DNA of 64,000 bases from Arthrobacter_H rhombi (GCF_039526245.1 NZ_BAAAIV010000001.1:124001-188000), one strand, 5' to 3'; positions 16,805 to 25,105 are shown, numbered from the stretch's first letter. Translations and numbers: made by a program. Notes: generated from the letters alone by a model not told the origin.

Positions 16805-18364
16805 CTAGGCGGAAACGCGGCTGGAGGTCATCAGCCGCATGAGGTTTTCGGGGGTGGCCTCGGACTTGTCGACGACCCCGGTGACGGAGCCCTCGAAGAT
16901 GGTGTAGATCCGGTCCGAGAGTCCCAGGAGTTCGGGTAGTTCCGAGGAGATGACGATGACGCCCTTGCCCTGGTTGGCCAGTTCCTGGATGATGCCGTAG
17001 ATCTCGAACTTGGCGCCCACGTCGATGCCGCGGGTGGGTTCATCGAGGATCAACAGATCCGGTTGGGTGAACATCCACTTGGCCAGGACCACCTTTTGCT
17101 GGTTCCCGCCGGAGAGCTTGTCCACGCCTTCCTCGACGGAGGGTGTCTTGGTGCGCAGCGTCTTGCGGTAGTGTTCGGCGACCTCGAACTCACGATCACG
17201 GTCCACGATCGAATGCGGGCTGATTTCCTTCAGGTTCGCCGAGACGGTGGTGGCCTTGATGTCATCGAGCAGGTTCAGTCCGAGGGTCTTGCGGTCCTCG
17301 GTGACGTACCCCAACCCGGCGTCGATGGCCTGGGCGACGTTGCGCAGCACGAGCTCCTGGCCGTTCATGGTGATGGTGCCGGAGAGGAACTTGCCGTAGG
17401 AACGTCCGAAGATCGAGCGGGCGAGTTCGGTGCGGCCCGCACCCATGAGACCGGCGAAACCGACGATCTCCCCGCGGCGGACAAAGAAGTTGGAGTCCTT
17501 GCAGACCATCCGGTCGGCGATCTGCGGGTGGGCGACGTTCCAGCCCTTGACCTCGAAGAACGTCTCACCGATCTGGGGGGAGTGGTCCGGGAAGCGGGAT
17601 TCCAGGGTGCGCCCCACCATGCCCTTGATGATGCGGTCCTCGTTGACTCCGTCCTTGTGGACGTCGAGGGTCTCGATGGACTGGCCGTCCCGCAGGATGG
17701 TGATGGAGTCGGCGACCTGTTCGATCTCGTTGAGCTTGTGGGAGATCATGATCGAGGTGATCCCCTTGCCCTTGAGGCCGCGGATCAGATCCAACAGGTG
17801 CTGGGAGTCGGATTCGTTCAGGGCCGCGGTCGGCTCGTCGAGGATGAGCAACTTGACCGACTTGTTCAGGGCCTTGGCGATCTCGACCAGCTGCTGCTTG
17901 CCGACGCCGATTTCCTTGACCGGGGTGTCGGGGGAGTCCGAGAGGCCGACGCGGGCCAGCAACTCCATGGAGCGGACCCGGGCGATGGACCAGTCGATGA
18001 CCCCGAAGCGGGTCGGCTCGTTGCCCAGGAAGATGTTCTCCATGATGCTCAGCTCGGGGATCAACGCCAGTTCCTGGTGGATGATCACGATGCCGGCCTG
18101 TTCGCTGGCGTTGATGCCGCGGAAGGACTGCACGGCACCCTGGAAGTAGATGTCCCCGGTGTAGGTCCCGTGCGGGTAGACCCCGGAGAGGACCTTCATC
18201 AGTGTCGATTTGCCGGCGCCGTTCTCGCCGCAGATCGCGTGGATCTCGCCGGCCCTGACCTGGAGGTTCACATCGGCCAGCGCCTTGACGCCCGGGAACT
18301 CCTTGGTGATGGAGCGCATCTCCAGGATGTTCGGGTGCTGATGCCCGGTGGTTGGTGTGTTCAT
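16805..18364 (-). CDS. mmsA: Multiple-monosaccharide ABC transporter ATP-binding protein
   Basis: A 519-aa tandem ABC ATPase of the carbohydrate-uptake CUT2 type. The first domain has GENGAGKST, a GVGKQQLVEIAKAL signature and LLILDEPTAALN. The second has the usual degenerate P-loop GLMGAGRTE, signature LSGGNQQKVVLAKWM and LLILDEPTRGID. The start ATG 18364 (MNTPTTG...) has CAGGG upstream. The frame remains open further upstream, but that overlaps the ROK gene and is not coding. It is the second gene of the operon, 68 bp after the ROK regulator. Confidence 0.95.
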   Translation of the reverse strand: MNTPTTGHQHPNILEMRSITKEFPGVKALADVNLQVRAGEIHAICGENGAGKSTLMKVLSGVYPHGTYTGDIYFQGAVQSFRGINASEQAGIVIIHQELALIPELSIMENIFLGNEPTRFGVIDWSIARVRSMELLARVGLSDSPDTPVKEIGVGKQQLVEIAKALNKSVKLLILDEPTAALNESDSQHLLDLIRGLKGKGITSIMISHKLNEIEQVADSITILRDGQSIETLDVHKDGVNEDRIIKGMVGRTLESRFPDHSPQIGETFFEVKGWNVAHPQIADRMVCKDSNFFVRRGEIVGFAGLMGAGRTELARSIFGRSYGKFLSGTITMNGQELVLRNVAQAIDAGLGYVTEDRKTLGLNLLDDIKATTVSANLKEISPHSIVDRDREFEVAEHYRKTLRTKTPSVEEGVDKLSGGNQQKVVLAKWMFTQPDLLILDEPTRGIDVGAKFEIYGIIQELANQGKGVIVISSELPELLGLSDRIYTIFEGSVTGVVDKSEATPENLMRLMTSSRVSA

Positions 18365-18432
18365 GGTGCCCTGCGGCCTTCCGATGGTGCGTGGGTGGGG
18401 TGCGGTGTGCTCACGGGTGGTCCCGGGACTGG

Positions 18433-19623
18433 TCAGGGGGCACGGATGCCCACATGCTGGAAGGCCAGGGCTGCCGCGCCGAGGGCCTCGGCCCGGTTGC
18501 CCAGCGAGGACATCACCAGGGCAGTGCTCTCGCCGACGACGGGGACCGCGTGGCGCAGCAGGCCGCGTCGGATGGGATCCAGGAGCAGGTCGCCCAGCCC
18601 GGCCAGGGGGCCGCCGACGACGATGACCTCGGGGTTGAGCAGGTTGGCGATGTTGCCCAGTTCCTGGCCCACCGCCATGCCGGCGTCGTCCACCACCCGC
18701 AGGACGGCGGAGCTGCCGTCGGCCGCCTGGGAGACCACGTCCTCGGCGGTTTCCGGTGCCTGGCCCGAGCGGGCGAGCAGGTTGATCATGACAGTGGTGG
18801 AGGCGACCGTTTCCAGGCAGCCCCGGTTGCCACAGCGGCAGACCGAACCGTGCTCCTGGACCGTGGCGTGGCCGATTTCCCCGGTGATGCCGACGTTGCC
18901 GTAGTAGGGGGAACCGTTGATGATCAGCCCGGCGCCGATGCCCGAGCCGATCTTGATGAAGATGAGGTTCTCCAGCCCGTTGTGCGGCCCCCAGGTGACC
19001 TCGGCCAGCGCGCCGAGGTTCGCGTCGTTGTCCACGACAACGGGCAGGTCCAGGGTCTCCTCGAGGCGCTCCTGGATGTTGATCCCGACCCACTCCGGCA
19101 GGATGGCGCCCTGGGCGACGGTTCCGGTGCGGCGGTCGATGGGCCCGGGGATGCCGACACCGGCGCCGATGAGCGCGCTCGGGGCCAGACCCTTGGAGGT
19201 CAGGAGTTCGGAGATCAGGTGGGCGGCCGCGGCGATGCCTTCCTCCGCGTGGTGTCCCAGGGGCAGGATGACGGTCTTCTCGGCGACGATCTGGTAGTTC
19301 AGGGAGGAGAACACCACGCGCAGGTGGCGGCGTCCGAAGTCGATGCCGACCGCGATGGCCCCATCGCTGATCAGCTTGACGTTCAGGGCCCGGCGGCCGG
19401 AGCTGGTGGTGGGTTCGGTGCTGACCAGTCCCGCAGTCTGCATGAACTTCACGATGTTGGAGACCGTCGCGGTGGACAAGCCGGTCTGGCGGGACAGTTC
19501 GGCCTGCGTGGAGGGGCCGGAGAGCAGGCAATCGATGATGCGCTGCTGGTTCAGATGACGCAGCGCCGATTGGGAGCCCGGGCTCTTACGCGCGGTCCGT
19601 GACGCGGCTCTCGTTTCCAACAT
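18433..19623 (-). CDS. ROK-family transcriptional regulator of the sugar operon
   Basis: A 396-aa NagC/XylR-type protein. An N-terminal winged helix-turn-helix (about residues 25-75, STQAELSRQTGLSTATVSNI) precedes a ROK sugar-kinase-like domain. That domain has VGIDFGRRHLRV, the ROK signature EIGHATVQ and the zinc motif CRCGNRGCLE. It presumably represses the operon until the transported sugar binds. It is the first gene, so it probably regulates itself. Upstream there is TTGACG-17-CAGACT ending 7 nt before the ATG, and two palindromes at 19656-19695 and 19699-19715. Confidence 0.93.
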   Translation of the reverse strand: MLETRAASRTARKSPGSQSALRHLNQQRIIDCLLSGPSTQAELSRQTGLSTATVSNIVKFMQTAGLVSTEPTTSSGRRALNVKLISDGAIAVGIDFGRRHLRVVFSSLNYQIVAEKTVILPLGHHAEEGIAAAAHLISELLTSKGLAPSALIGAGVGIPGPIDRRTGTVAQGAILPEWVGINIQERLEETLDLPVVVDNDANLGALAEVTWGPHNGLENLIFIKIGSGIGAGLIINGSPYYGNVGITGEIGHATVQEHGSVCRCGNRGCLETVASTTVMINLLARSGQAPETAEDVVSQAADGSSAVLRVVDDAGMAVGQELGNIANLLNPEVIVVGGPLAGLGDLLLDPIRRGLLRHAVPVVGESTALVMSSLGNRAEALGAAALAFQHVGIRAP

Positions 19624-19630
19624 GAGAAGT

Positions 19631-19659
19631 AGTCTGCATCACATTTGACTTGGCGTCAA
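19631..19659 (-). promoter_or_regulatory. Promoter of the ROK-sugar transporter operon
   Basis: On the minus strand, TTGACG (19659-19654), 17 nt and CAGACT (19636-19631) are followed by 7 nt and the ATG at 19623, a leaderless arrangement. The -35 overlaps the TCAATAA arm at 19656-19662, so a repressor bound there would block RNA polymerase. Confidence 0.5.
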
Positions 19660-19695
19660 TAAGTGAACGCATAAATGCTGAAGATTCGTTATTGA
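19656..19695. promoter_or_regulatory. Widely spaced inverted repeat, candidate ROK operator
   Basis: TCAATAA (19656-19662) and TTATTGA (19689-19695) are perfect inverted 7-mers separated by 26 nt in an unusually AT-rich stretch. The proximal arm overlaps the -35 of the ROK gene. Confidence 0.4.
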
Positions 19696-19698
19696 GTT

Positions 19699-19715
19699 CT
19701 TGAAGTTACCTCAAG
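19699..19715. promoter_or_regulatory. 17-bp palindrome, candidate operator
   Basis: CTTGAAGTTACCTCAAG is palindromic apart from one mismatched pair (7 of 8 pairs match around a central T). It lies between the end of the GCS2 gene and the ROK promoter, about 50 bp upstream of the -35. Confidence 0.4.
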
Positions 19716-19727
19716 GAGGGTTCCCGC

Positions 19728-21197
19728 CTAGGGCAATGGCCACTCGTGGACGGGCCCCGTATGGTGCATGTGTTCCCAATACAGGCGGGTCATCTCCTGC
19801 AGTGCGCGGCGTCGGTCGAGCCCGTGGGCCTCCAGGCGTTCCAGGGCGTGGATTTGCCACTGCGCACCGTTCTGCTCGGTGCTGGCCCGTTCGCGCAGCA
19901 CGTCGAGGTAGCGGGCGGCGACGGCATCGTCGACGCCGAGATCGGCCAGCCCCTCGGCAGCCAGCGGCAACAGGTGGCGCACGATGAGCTCGGAGACCGG
20001 GATCTCCCCGACGCCGGGCCAGTAGACGGTGGCATGGAGGCCATCGCGGGCACAGGCCAGGAAGTTCTCCGTGGCCGTGCCGAAGGCCATCCGGGACCAG
20101 AGCGGGCGTTGGGCCGTGCGCAGCCGACGGACCAGGCCAAAGAAGAACGCTGCGTTCGCCACGGTATCCAGGACGCTGGGCCCGGCCGGCAGCAGGCGGT
20201 TCTCCAGGCGCAGGTTCGGCACTGCGGTTCCGGGGTCGTAGATGGGCCGGTTCCAGCGGTAGACCGTCCCGTTGTGCAGCAGCAACTCGTGGAGCCGCGG
20301 TGCACCCGACTTGGTCTTTTCCGCGCGTCGGCCGGACAGCTCGGGCAGCAGTGCAGGGAAATAGCGGACGTTCTCCTCGAAGAGGTCGAAGAACGAGGTG
20401 ATCCAGCGTTCACCGAACCAGACGCGGGGGCGTACGCCCTGGGCCCGCATTTCCGGGGCCCGGGTGTCGATGGACTGTTTGAAGAGCTCGATGCGGGTCT
20501 CGTGCCAGAGCACCTTTTCCAGGAACACCGGGGAATTGGCGGCAAGCGCCACCTGCGGGCCGGCGATGATCTGGGCGGCGTTCCAAGCCGGGGCGAATTC
20601 GTCGGGGGAGAGCTGGAGGTGGAGCTGGACGGAGGTGCAGGCGGCTTCCGGGGCGATCGACTGGGCGTAGAAGCGCAGGTGCTCCTCACCGGCAATATCG
20701 ATCAGCACGTCCTCGCCACGGGCCTGGAGCACCGACGTGTTCAGTGCCGCATAGCGTTTGCCGGCACTCATCCAGTCCTTGTCCTGCAGCTGTTCGGCTT
20801 GCAGGGTGGGCAGGATGCCGGTCATCAGCAGGTCGGTCCCCGCTGCATCGGCCCGGGCATCGGCACGGTTGAGTTGGGTGCGCAGGCTTTCCTCGAGCTC
20901 GCGCAGGCCGCGTCCGGCCACGTCCAGGGCCGGATGGTTCAGCTCGATGTTGAACGCGCCGATCTCCGTCTGGAAGGCCTCATCGGCGATGGATTCGAGC
21001 ACTTCGGCATTGCGCATGGCCGGGGTGAAATCCCGGTTGGCCAGGTTCAGTTCGAGTTCGAGGCCGATGGTCCCCGAGGCGGCGAAATGCCCGTCGGCGA
21101 GGAACGTCTCGAACGTCTCGAGGTTCTGGTTCAGGCGCTCCCGATAGGTAGTGCGCTGCGCCCGCGTAAAGGTCTTCTTGCTGACTTCGGCTCCCAT
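19728..21197 (-). CDS. Glutamate-cysteine ligase family (GCS2-type) protein
   Basis: A 489-aa protein starting MGAEVSKKTFTRAQR, the usual beginning of a ~490-500-aa actinobacterial carboxylate-amine ligase group related to GCS2/YbdK. It has GTIGLELELNLAN (acidic metal/ATP residues), EIGAFNIELNHPA, TSVQLHLQLSPDEFAPAWNAA and PNLRLENRLLPAGPSVLDT. Its actual reaction is unproven. Formation of a gamma-glutamyl or other amide bond with ATP is expected from the fold. The ATG 21197 is supported by TGTACA-17-TACTCT ending 6 nt before it; an upstream ATG at 21233 would lie upstream of that -10. No ergothioneine genes are near. Confidence 0.85.
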   Translation of the reverse strand: MGAEVSKKTFTRAQRTTYRERLNQNLETFETFLADGHFAASGTIGLELELNLANRDFTPAMRNAEVLESIADEAFQTEIGAFNIELNHPALDVAGRGLRELEESLRTQLNRADARADAAGTDLLMTGILPTLQAEQLQDKDWMSAGKRYAALNTSVLQARGEDVLIDIAGEEHLRFYAQSIAPEAACTSVQLHLQLSPDEFAPAWNAAQIIAGPQVALAANSPVFLEKVLWHETRIELFKQSIDTRAPEMRAQGVRPRVWFGERWITSFFDLFEENVRYFPALLPELSGRRAEKTKSGAPRLHELLLHNGTVYRWNRPIYDPGTAVPNLRLENRLLPAGPSVLDTVANAAFFFGLVRRLRTAQRPLWSRMAFGTATENFLACARDGLHATVYWPGVGEIPVSELIVRHLLPLAAEGLADLGVDDAVAARYLDVLRERASTEQNGAQWQIHALERLEAHGLDRRRALQEMTRLYWEHMHHTGPVHEWPLP

Positions 21198-21203
21198 GGA
21201 CTG

Positions 21204-21232
21204 AGAGTACTGGCGAGTCGCCGCGCTGTACA
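21204..21232 (-). promoter_or_regulatory. Promoter giving a leaderless transcript for the GCS2-type gene
   Basis: On the minus strand, TGTACA (21232-21227), 17 nt, TACTCT (21209-21204), then 6 nt to the ATG at 21197. Confidence 0.55.
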
Positions 21233-21263
21233 TGGGCCGCCGGATCCGCGCCCCGGCGCCGGA

Positions 21264-22337
21264 TCAGACGGTGGTGTCGTTGAGGTAGCTGACGCCGAGC
21301 TGGTTGCGCACCCCGTCGAGCAGGCGCATGGTGTCCACGGAGTCGGCCCAGCTCATCGTCGGGCTCTGCGTGAGCCCCTGCTGGATGCAGCGGGTGGCCT
21401 CCCGCAGTTCGTAGACATAGTTGCGGCCCACCGGCTCGAAGGAGACGGTGCGCGGTTCCCCGTCGAGGGGGGTGACCTGGAAGGAGGTGGGGTTGTTCAA
21501 CGGCCCGGAGGTGCGCAGCCACCCCTTGCTGCCGGAGACCACCGCCTCGCGGGGCCCGGCCCCGGTGAGCGAGCAGAGCAACTGGGCCTGGGCGCCCGAG
21601 GCGTAGCCCAGGGTGAGTGATTCTTGGGTGTCCACTCCGTCGTCGTTCAGGTGCCCGACCGCCTGCACAGTTGCGGGGAAACCGAGGCAACCCAGCGCCC
21701 AGGTGAGCGGGTAGACCGCCAGGTCCAGCAGGGCGCCGCCACCGGCCGCAGGGTCCCAGAGCCGCCAGGACGGGTCGTACGGTGCGGGGAAGCCGAGGTC
21801 CGCGCGGACCCAGGCGATGTCGCCGAGCTCGCCGGAATCGACGAGTTCCAGGGCGCGGTGCACCGCGGGCAGGAAACGGGTCCAGACGGCCTCCATGAGG
21901 AAGAGCCCGCGGCTGCGCGCCAACTCCACCAGCTCGAGCGCCTCGGCGGCGTTGATGGTCAGCGACTTCTCGCACAGCACGTGCTTGCCCGCGGTGAGGG
22001 CCTGGTGGGCGACCTCGAAATGCTGTCCATGCGGGGTGGCGATGTAGACGGCCTCCACCTCGGGCTCCGCGAGCAGCGCCTGCAACCCGGTGCGCTGGGC
22101 ATCGTCGCCGAAGGAGGTCGCGAAACCGTGTTCCTCGGCGAAGGCGGCGGCCCGCTGGGCGTCCCGGGAACTGACGGCGTGCAGGACGGAGTCCTGAAGC
22201 AGGGCCAGGTCCCCGGTGACGGTGTTCGCGATCCGGCCCGTGGAGACCACGCCCCAGCCCACCGGGCGGCCCGTGGCGGACAGCGGTGAGGGGGCGTTCG
22301 ATGCGGCACAGGGAGGGGTGGGGAAGCGCAGGCTCAT
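21264..22337 (-). CDS. Gfo/Idh/MocA family NAD(P)-dependent oxidoreductase
   Basis: A 357-aa oxidoreductase. The N-terminal Rossmann domain starts at GWGVVSTGRIANTV (a variant of the usual GxGxxG). The family signature AGKHVLCEKSLTINAAEA contains the EK(P/S) motif with the catalytic Lys, and the C-terminal domain includes GGGALLDLAVYPLTWALG. These enzymes oxidise or reduce sugars, inositols or trans-dihydrodiols; the substrate is unknown. The start ATG 22337 has GGGGGG close upstream, and CAAGCT lies 7 nt before it as a poor -10. It is read leftward, upstream of the GCS2 gene. Confidence 0.9.
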   Translation of the reverse strand: MSLRFPTPPCAASNAPSPLSATGRPVGWGVVSTGRIANTVTGDLALLQDSVLHAVSSRDAQRAAAFAEEHGFATSFGDDAQRTGLQALLAEPEVEAVYIATPHGQHFEVAHQALTAGKHVLCEKSLTINAAEALELVELARSRGLFLMEAVWTRFLPAVHRALELVDSGELGDIAWVRADLGFPAPYDPSWRLWDPAAGGGALLDLAVYPLTWALGCLGFPATVQAVGHLNDDGVDTQESLTLGYASGAQAQLLCSLTGAGPREAVVSGSKGWLRTSGPLNNPTSFQVTPLDGEPRTVSFEPVGRNYVYELREATRCIQQGLTQSPTMSWADSVDTMRLLDGVRNQLGVSYLNDTTV

Positions 22338-22389
22338 GCCCCCCAGCTTGGCACGGGGGCCTCCGGGCGGCAACGCACCGCCCGGCGGG

Positions 22390-22911
22390 TCAGCCGGCGT
22401 TGGCCGCGCGGTGCTTCTCGGCCAACACCAGGTAGTGCTCGGAGTTGGTGCGCAGCCCGTTGACCTCCTCCTCGGTGAGTTCGCGGCGGACCTTGGCCGG
22501 GACGCCGGCCACCAGCGACCGCGGCGGCACGACGGTGCCCTCCAGCACCAGGGCCCCCGCGGCGACGAGTGACTGCTCGCCGATCTGCGCACCGTTCATC
22601 ACGGTCGCGCTCATGCCGATCAGGCAGCCGTCGCCGATGGTGCACCCGTGGATGACCGCCGAATGGCCGACGGAGACGCCGGTGCCCACGGTGGCCGGGT
22701 AACCGGAATCGGCATGCACGACGACGTTGTCCTGCAGGTTGGTCAGGTCACCGATGCGGATGGGGGCCGAGTCGCCGCGGACCGAGACGCCGTAGAACGC
22801 GCTGGCGCGCTCGCCGAGCTCGACGTCGCCGGACAGGGTGGCGGTCGGGGCGGTGAAGGCCGAGGAGGCGACCTTCGGGGTCTGGGAGTCGATCGTGATG
22901 ATGTAGGTCAT
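22390..22911 (-). CDS. Gamma-carbonic-anhydrase-like hexapeptide-repeat protein
   Basis: A 173-aa left-handed beta-helix protein with repeated [LIV]G-x4 turns and conserved metal-site candidates: RGDSAPIRIGDLTNLQDNVVVH followed by VGHSAVIHG, giving three His typical of the gamma-class. It probably forms a zinc/iron trimer. Many members (YrdA/PaaY group) have no proven carbonic anhydrase activity, so hydratase or thioesterase roles remain possible. It begins with ATG 22911, 6 nt after TAGACT, and lies between the Gfo/Idh gene and purU in the same direction. Confidence 0.9.
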   Translation of the reverse strand: MTYIITIDSQTPKVASSAFTAPTATLSGDVELGERASAFYGVSVRGDSAPIRIGDLTNLQDNVVVHADSGYPATVGTGVSVGHSAVIHGCTIGDGCLIGMSATVMNGAQIGEQSLVAAGALVLEGTVVPPRSLVAGVPAKVRRELTEEEVNGLRTNSEHYLVLAEKHRAANAG

Positions 22912-22917
22912 GTCCCG

Positions 22918-22923
22918 AGTCTA
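22918..22923 (-). promoter_or_regulatory. -10 box of a leaderless promoter (hexapeptide-repeat gene)
   Basis: TAGACT on the minus strand, 6 nt before the ATG at 22911. No clear -35 or Shine-Dalgarno sequence. Confidence 0.45.
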
Positions 22924-22943
22924 CAAACCCGGCGGGGTGGGCC

Positions 22944-23792
22944 TTAGTTGAAGACGACGGTGCGGCGCCCGTCCAGCAGGACCCGGCGCTGCGCCGCCCA
23001 CTGCACGGCCTGGGCCAGCGTGCGGCCCTCCACGTCGCGGCCCATCGCCACGAACTGCCCGGGGGTCTTGGCGTGGTCGACCCGGATGACCTGCTGTTCG
23101 ATGATCGGGCCCTCGTCCAGGTCCGCGGTCACGTAGTGCGCGGTCGCCCCGATCATCTTCACGCCGCGGGCGTGGGCCTGGTGGTAGGGCTTGGCCCCCT
23201 TGAAGGAGGGCAGGAAGGAGTGGTGGATGTTGATGGCCCGGCCGTTCAGTTCGCGGCAGAGGTCGTCGGAGAGGATCTGCATGTAGCGGGCCAGGACCAC
23301 CAGTTCGATGTCGTGTTCGCGCACCAGCTCCAGCAGGCGCGCCTCGGCGTCGGGCTTGGTGTCGGCGGTGACCGGCAGGTGCAGGAAGTCGACCCCGTAG
23401 AACTCGGCCATCGGCGCCAGGTCCCGGTGGTTGGAGACGATGAGCGGGATCTCGATGGGCAGCGAGCCGGCGCGTTGCTGGAAGAGCAGGTCGTTGAGCG
23501 CATGTCCCGCGGTGGAGCACATGATCAGCGTGCGCAGCGGCTGGGCCTCGGGGTGGACGGCCAACGTCATGGCAAAACGGGTGGACACCTCATCGAGCGG
23601 GGCGCGCACCGCGTCGATCCCGGCCTCGGTGGAGACGGCGACGCGCATGAAGAACAGTCCCGACTCGGGGCTTTCGAACTGCTGGGACTCCGTGATGTTG
23701 CAGCCTGCCTGGAGCAGGGCACCCGAGACGGCATGCACGATGCCGGGCTGGTCGGCGCAGGACAGGGTCACGATGTATTGCTGGCTGGTCAC
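22944..23792 (-). CDS. purU: Formyltetrahydrofolate deformylase PurU
   Basis: A 282-aa enzyme that hydrolyses 10-formyl-THF to THF and formate, balancing one-carbon pools and supplying formate for purine synthesis. An N-terminal ACT domain (about residues 5-85, CADQPGIVHAVSGALLQAGCNI) probably senses glycine or methionine, as in E. coli PurU. The catalytic formyltransferase domain has INIHHSFLPSFKGAKPYHQA and a downstream Asp in VTADLDEGPIIEQ. The GTG start at 23792 lies 6 nt after TAGGCT. Its location close to glyA-folD fits a one-carbon cluster, though transcribed divergently. Confidence 0.95.
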   Translation of the reverse strand: MTSQQYIVTLSCADQPGIVHAVSGALLQAGCNITESQQFESPESGLFFMRVAVSTEAGIDAVRAPLDEVSTRFAMTLAVHPEAQPLRTLIMCSTAGHALNDLLFQQRAGSLPIEIPLIVSNHRDLAPMAEFYGVDFLHLPVTADTKPDAEARLLELVREHDIELVVLARYMQILSDDLCRELNGRAINIHHSFLPSFKGAKPYHQAHARGVKMIGATAHYVTADLDEGPIIEQQVIRVDHAKTPGQFVAMGRDVEGRTLAQAVQWAAQRRVLLDGRRTVVFN

Positions 23793-23796
23793 CGTA

Positions 23797-24867
23797 CTAG
23801 CCTACCGGCAGTGGCTCCAACGACCCCAGCGCTGCCAGCGCGGCGGCCCGGCCCGCGCGGGTGGCCCCCACCGTCGAGGCCGACGCCCCGTATCCGACCA
23901 GGAACAGCCGCGGTTCGCGCACCACGGAGACCGCGTCGGCCGCCATGCGGATCCCGCCGCCGGGCTCACGCAGGCGCAACGCTGACAGGTGGTCCACCGC
24001 GGCCCGGAACCCGGTGGCCCAGAGCACGGTGTCGATCTCCGCCGTCGTGCCGTCGGTGAAGACCGCTCCCTGGGGGAGCAGGCGTTCCAACGGCCCGCGG
24101 GAGGCCAGGACCCCGGAGGCGATGCCCGCCCGGTAGGGCGCGGTCAGCGGCAGCCCGGTCTCCGCGACCACGCTGCGCGGAGGCAGCCCGGCCCGGGTGC
24201 GGGCCGTGACCCGCTCCTCGACGCCGCGGCCCCATTCGGTGTCGAACGCGGTGTCCGTCCAGTCCGGTGCCCGCCGGGTGGACCACGTGGTCCGGGCCCC
24301 GGCAGCATCGAGCTGGAGCAGGAACTGCGCCGCCGAGGTCCCGCCGCCGACCACCAGCACGCGCTCGCCGGCGAAGTCGGAGGCGTCGGTGAAATCGTGG
24401 GTGTGCAGTTGCCGGCCGGCAAAGTCGGCCCGGCCGGGGTAGGACGGCCAATAGGGCCGGTCCCAGGTGCCCGTGGCGTTCACCACGGCGCCGGCGGTCC
24501 AGGTCCTGCCGTCGGTGGCGCGCACCACCAGCGCGTGGTCCGCGTCGTCGGCGCGGGTGACCGCGGCGACGGCCACCGGGCGGATGACCTGCAGGTCGAA
24601 GCGGCGTTCGTGGGCTTCGTAGTACCGGGAGACGACGGCGGAGGCCGGCTCCTGCGGGTCGGGGGAGCCCAGGGGCAGGCCGGGCAGGTCATGCAGCCCG
24701 TGCGCCGCGTCGAAGGTGAGCGAGTCCCAGCGGTGCCGCCAGGCCCCGCCGGGGCCGTCGTTGGCGTCGAGCACCACGAAGTCGGTGCCCGGCCGCAGCC
24801 CGCGCCGCACCAGGTGGTAGGCGGCACTGAGGCCCGCCTGGCCGGCCCCGATGACCACGATCTGCAC
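23797..24867 (-). CDS. Flavin-containing NAD(P)-binding oxidoreductase (CzcO/FMO-like)
   Basis: A ~356-aa protein with an N-terminal FAD-binding GAGQAGLSAAYHL, a second NAD(P)-binding GGGTSAAQF at mid-length and a late LWATGFRA motif, as in flavin monooxygenases and CzcO-like proteins. It probably uses NADPH and oxygen on a small substrate, unknown here. I prefer the GTG at 24867, which has AAAGGGGTGGG directly upstream. A TTG at 24894 would add nine residues but has no ribosome site. The gene ends 4 bp before the purU start. Confidence 0.85.
   Translation of the reverse strand: MQIVVIGAGQAGLSAAYHLVRRGLRPGTDFVVLDANDGPGGAWRHRWDSLTFDAAHGLHDLPGLPLGSPDPQEPASAVVSRYYEAHERRFDLQVIRPVAVAAVTRADDADHALVVRATDGRTWTAGAVVNATGTWDRPYWPSYPGRADFAGRQLHTHDFTDASDFAGERVLVVGGGTSAAQFLLQLDAAGARTTWSTRRAPDWTDTAFDTEWGRGVEERVTARTRAGLPPRSVVAETGLPLTAPYRAGIASGVLASRGPLERLLPQGAVFTDGTTAEIDTVLWATGFRAAVDHLSALRLREPGGGIRMAADAVSVVREPRLFLVGYGASASTVGATRAGRAAALAALGSLEPLPVG
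23799..23804 (-). promoter_or_regulatory. -10 box of a leaderless promoter for purU
   Basis: TAGGCT on the minus strand, then 6 nt and the GTG at 23792. The box overlaps the 3' end of the upstream oxidoreductase gene, so purU may have its own promoter. Confidence 0.45.
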
Positions 24868-24992
24868 GTCCCACCCCTTTGCTTGAATACTCAACTACTG
24901 GGGGAACGGGCGGGTGGTGGCGTCTATTCCCCGCTCCGTTGCACCATCGTCGGATCGGCGGGCTTCATGCCGCGCAATGAGCGCGTAAAGCG

Positions 24993-25023
24993 TGGACAGG
25001 GCGGGGTCCGGCTCGGTTAGCAT
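24993..25023 (+). promoter_or_regulatory. Promoter of the glyA-folD operon
   Basis: TGGACA (24993-24998), 19 nt, TAGCAT (25018-25023). The predicted start near 25029-25030 falls at the 5' edge of the riboswitch, which supports both calls. The rest of 24868-24992 holds the divergent oxidoreductase start and a TTGAATACTCAA palindrome (24883-24894). Confidence 0.5.
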
Positions 25024-25026
25024 GGG

Positions 25027-25105
25027 AGCGTCGCGACTGGCGTTTAAGTGGAGGACCACGGGGGAGCGACGGCAGGACCAAACCACCGGATCGCGCGCCT
25101 GGACC
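25027..25105 (+). promoter_or_regulatory. ZTP (pfl) riboswitch upstream of glyA-folD
   Basis: The conserved core of the pfl motif is readable in order. P1 5' strand CGTCG is followed by CGACTGGCG (25033-25041). A hairpin with arms GTGG and CCAC follows, then GGGGGAG (25059-25065) and the P1 3' strand CGACG. After a variable linker comes CGCGCCTGGAC (25094-25104), the 3' pseudoknot element. ZTP riboswitches sense ZMP/ZTP, the alarmones of 10-formyl-THF shortage, and commonly switch on glyA, folD and purine genes. The location right after the promoter and 76 nt before the glyA GTG fits this role. Whether it acts on transcription or translation is not clear. Confidence 0.9.

Noticed and set aside
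24895..25086. 63-codon minus-strand frame upstream of glyA
   Set aside because: It runs across the glyA promoter and half of the riboswitch and has no ribosome site or family resemblance.
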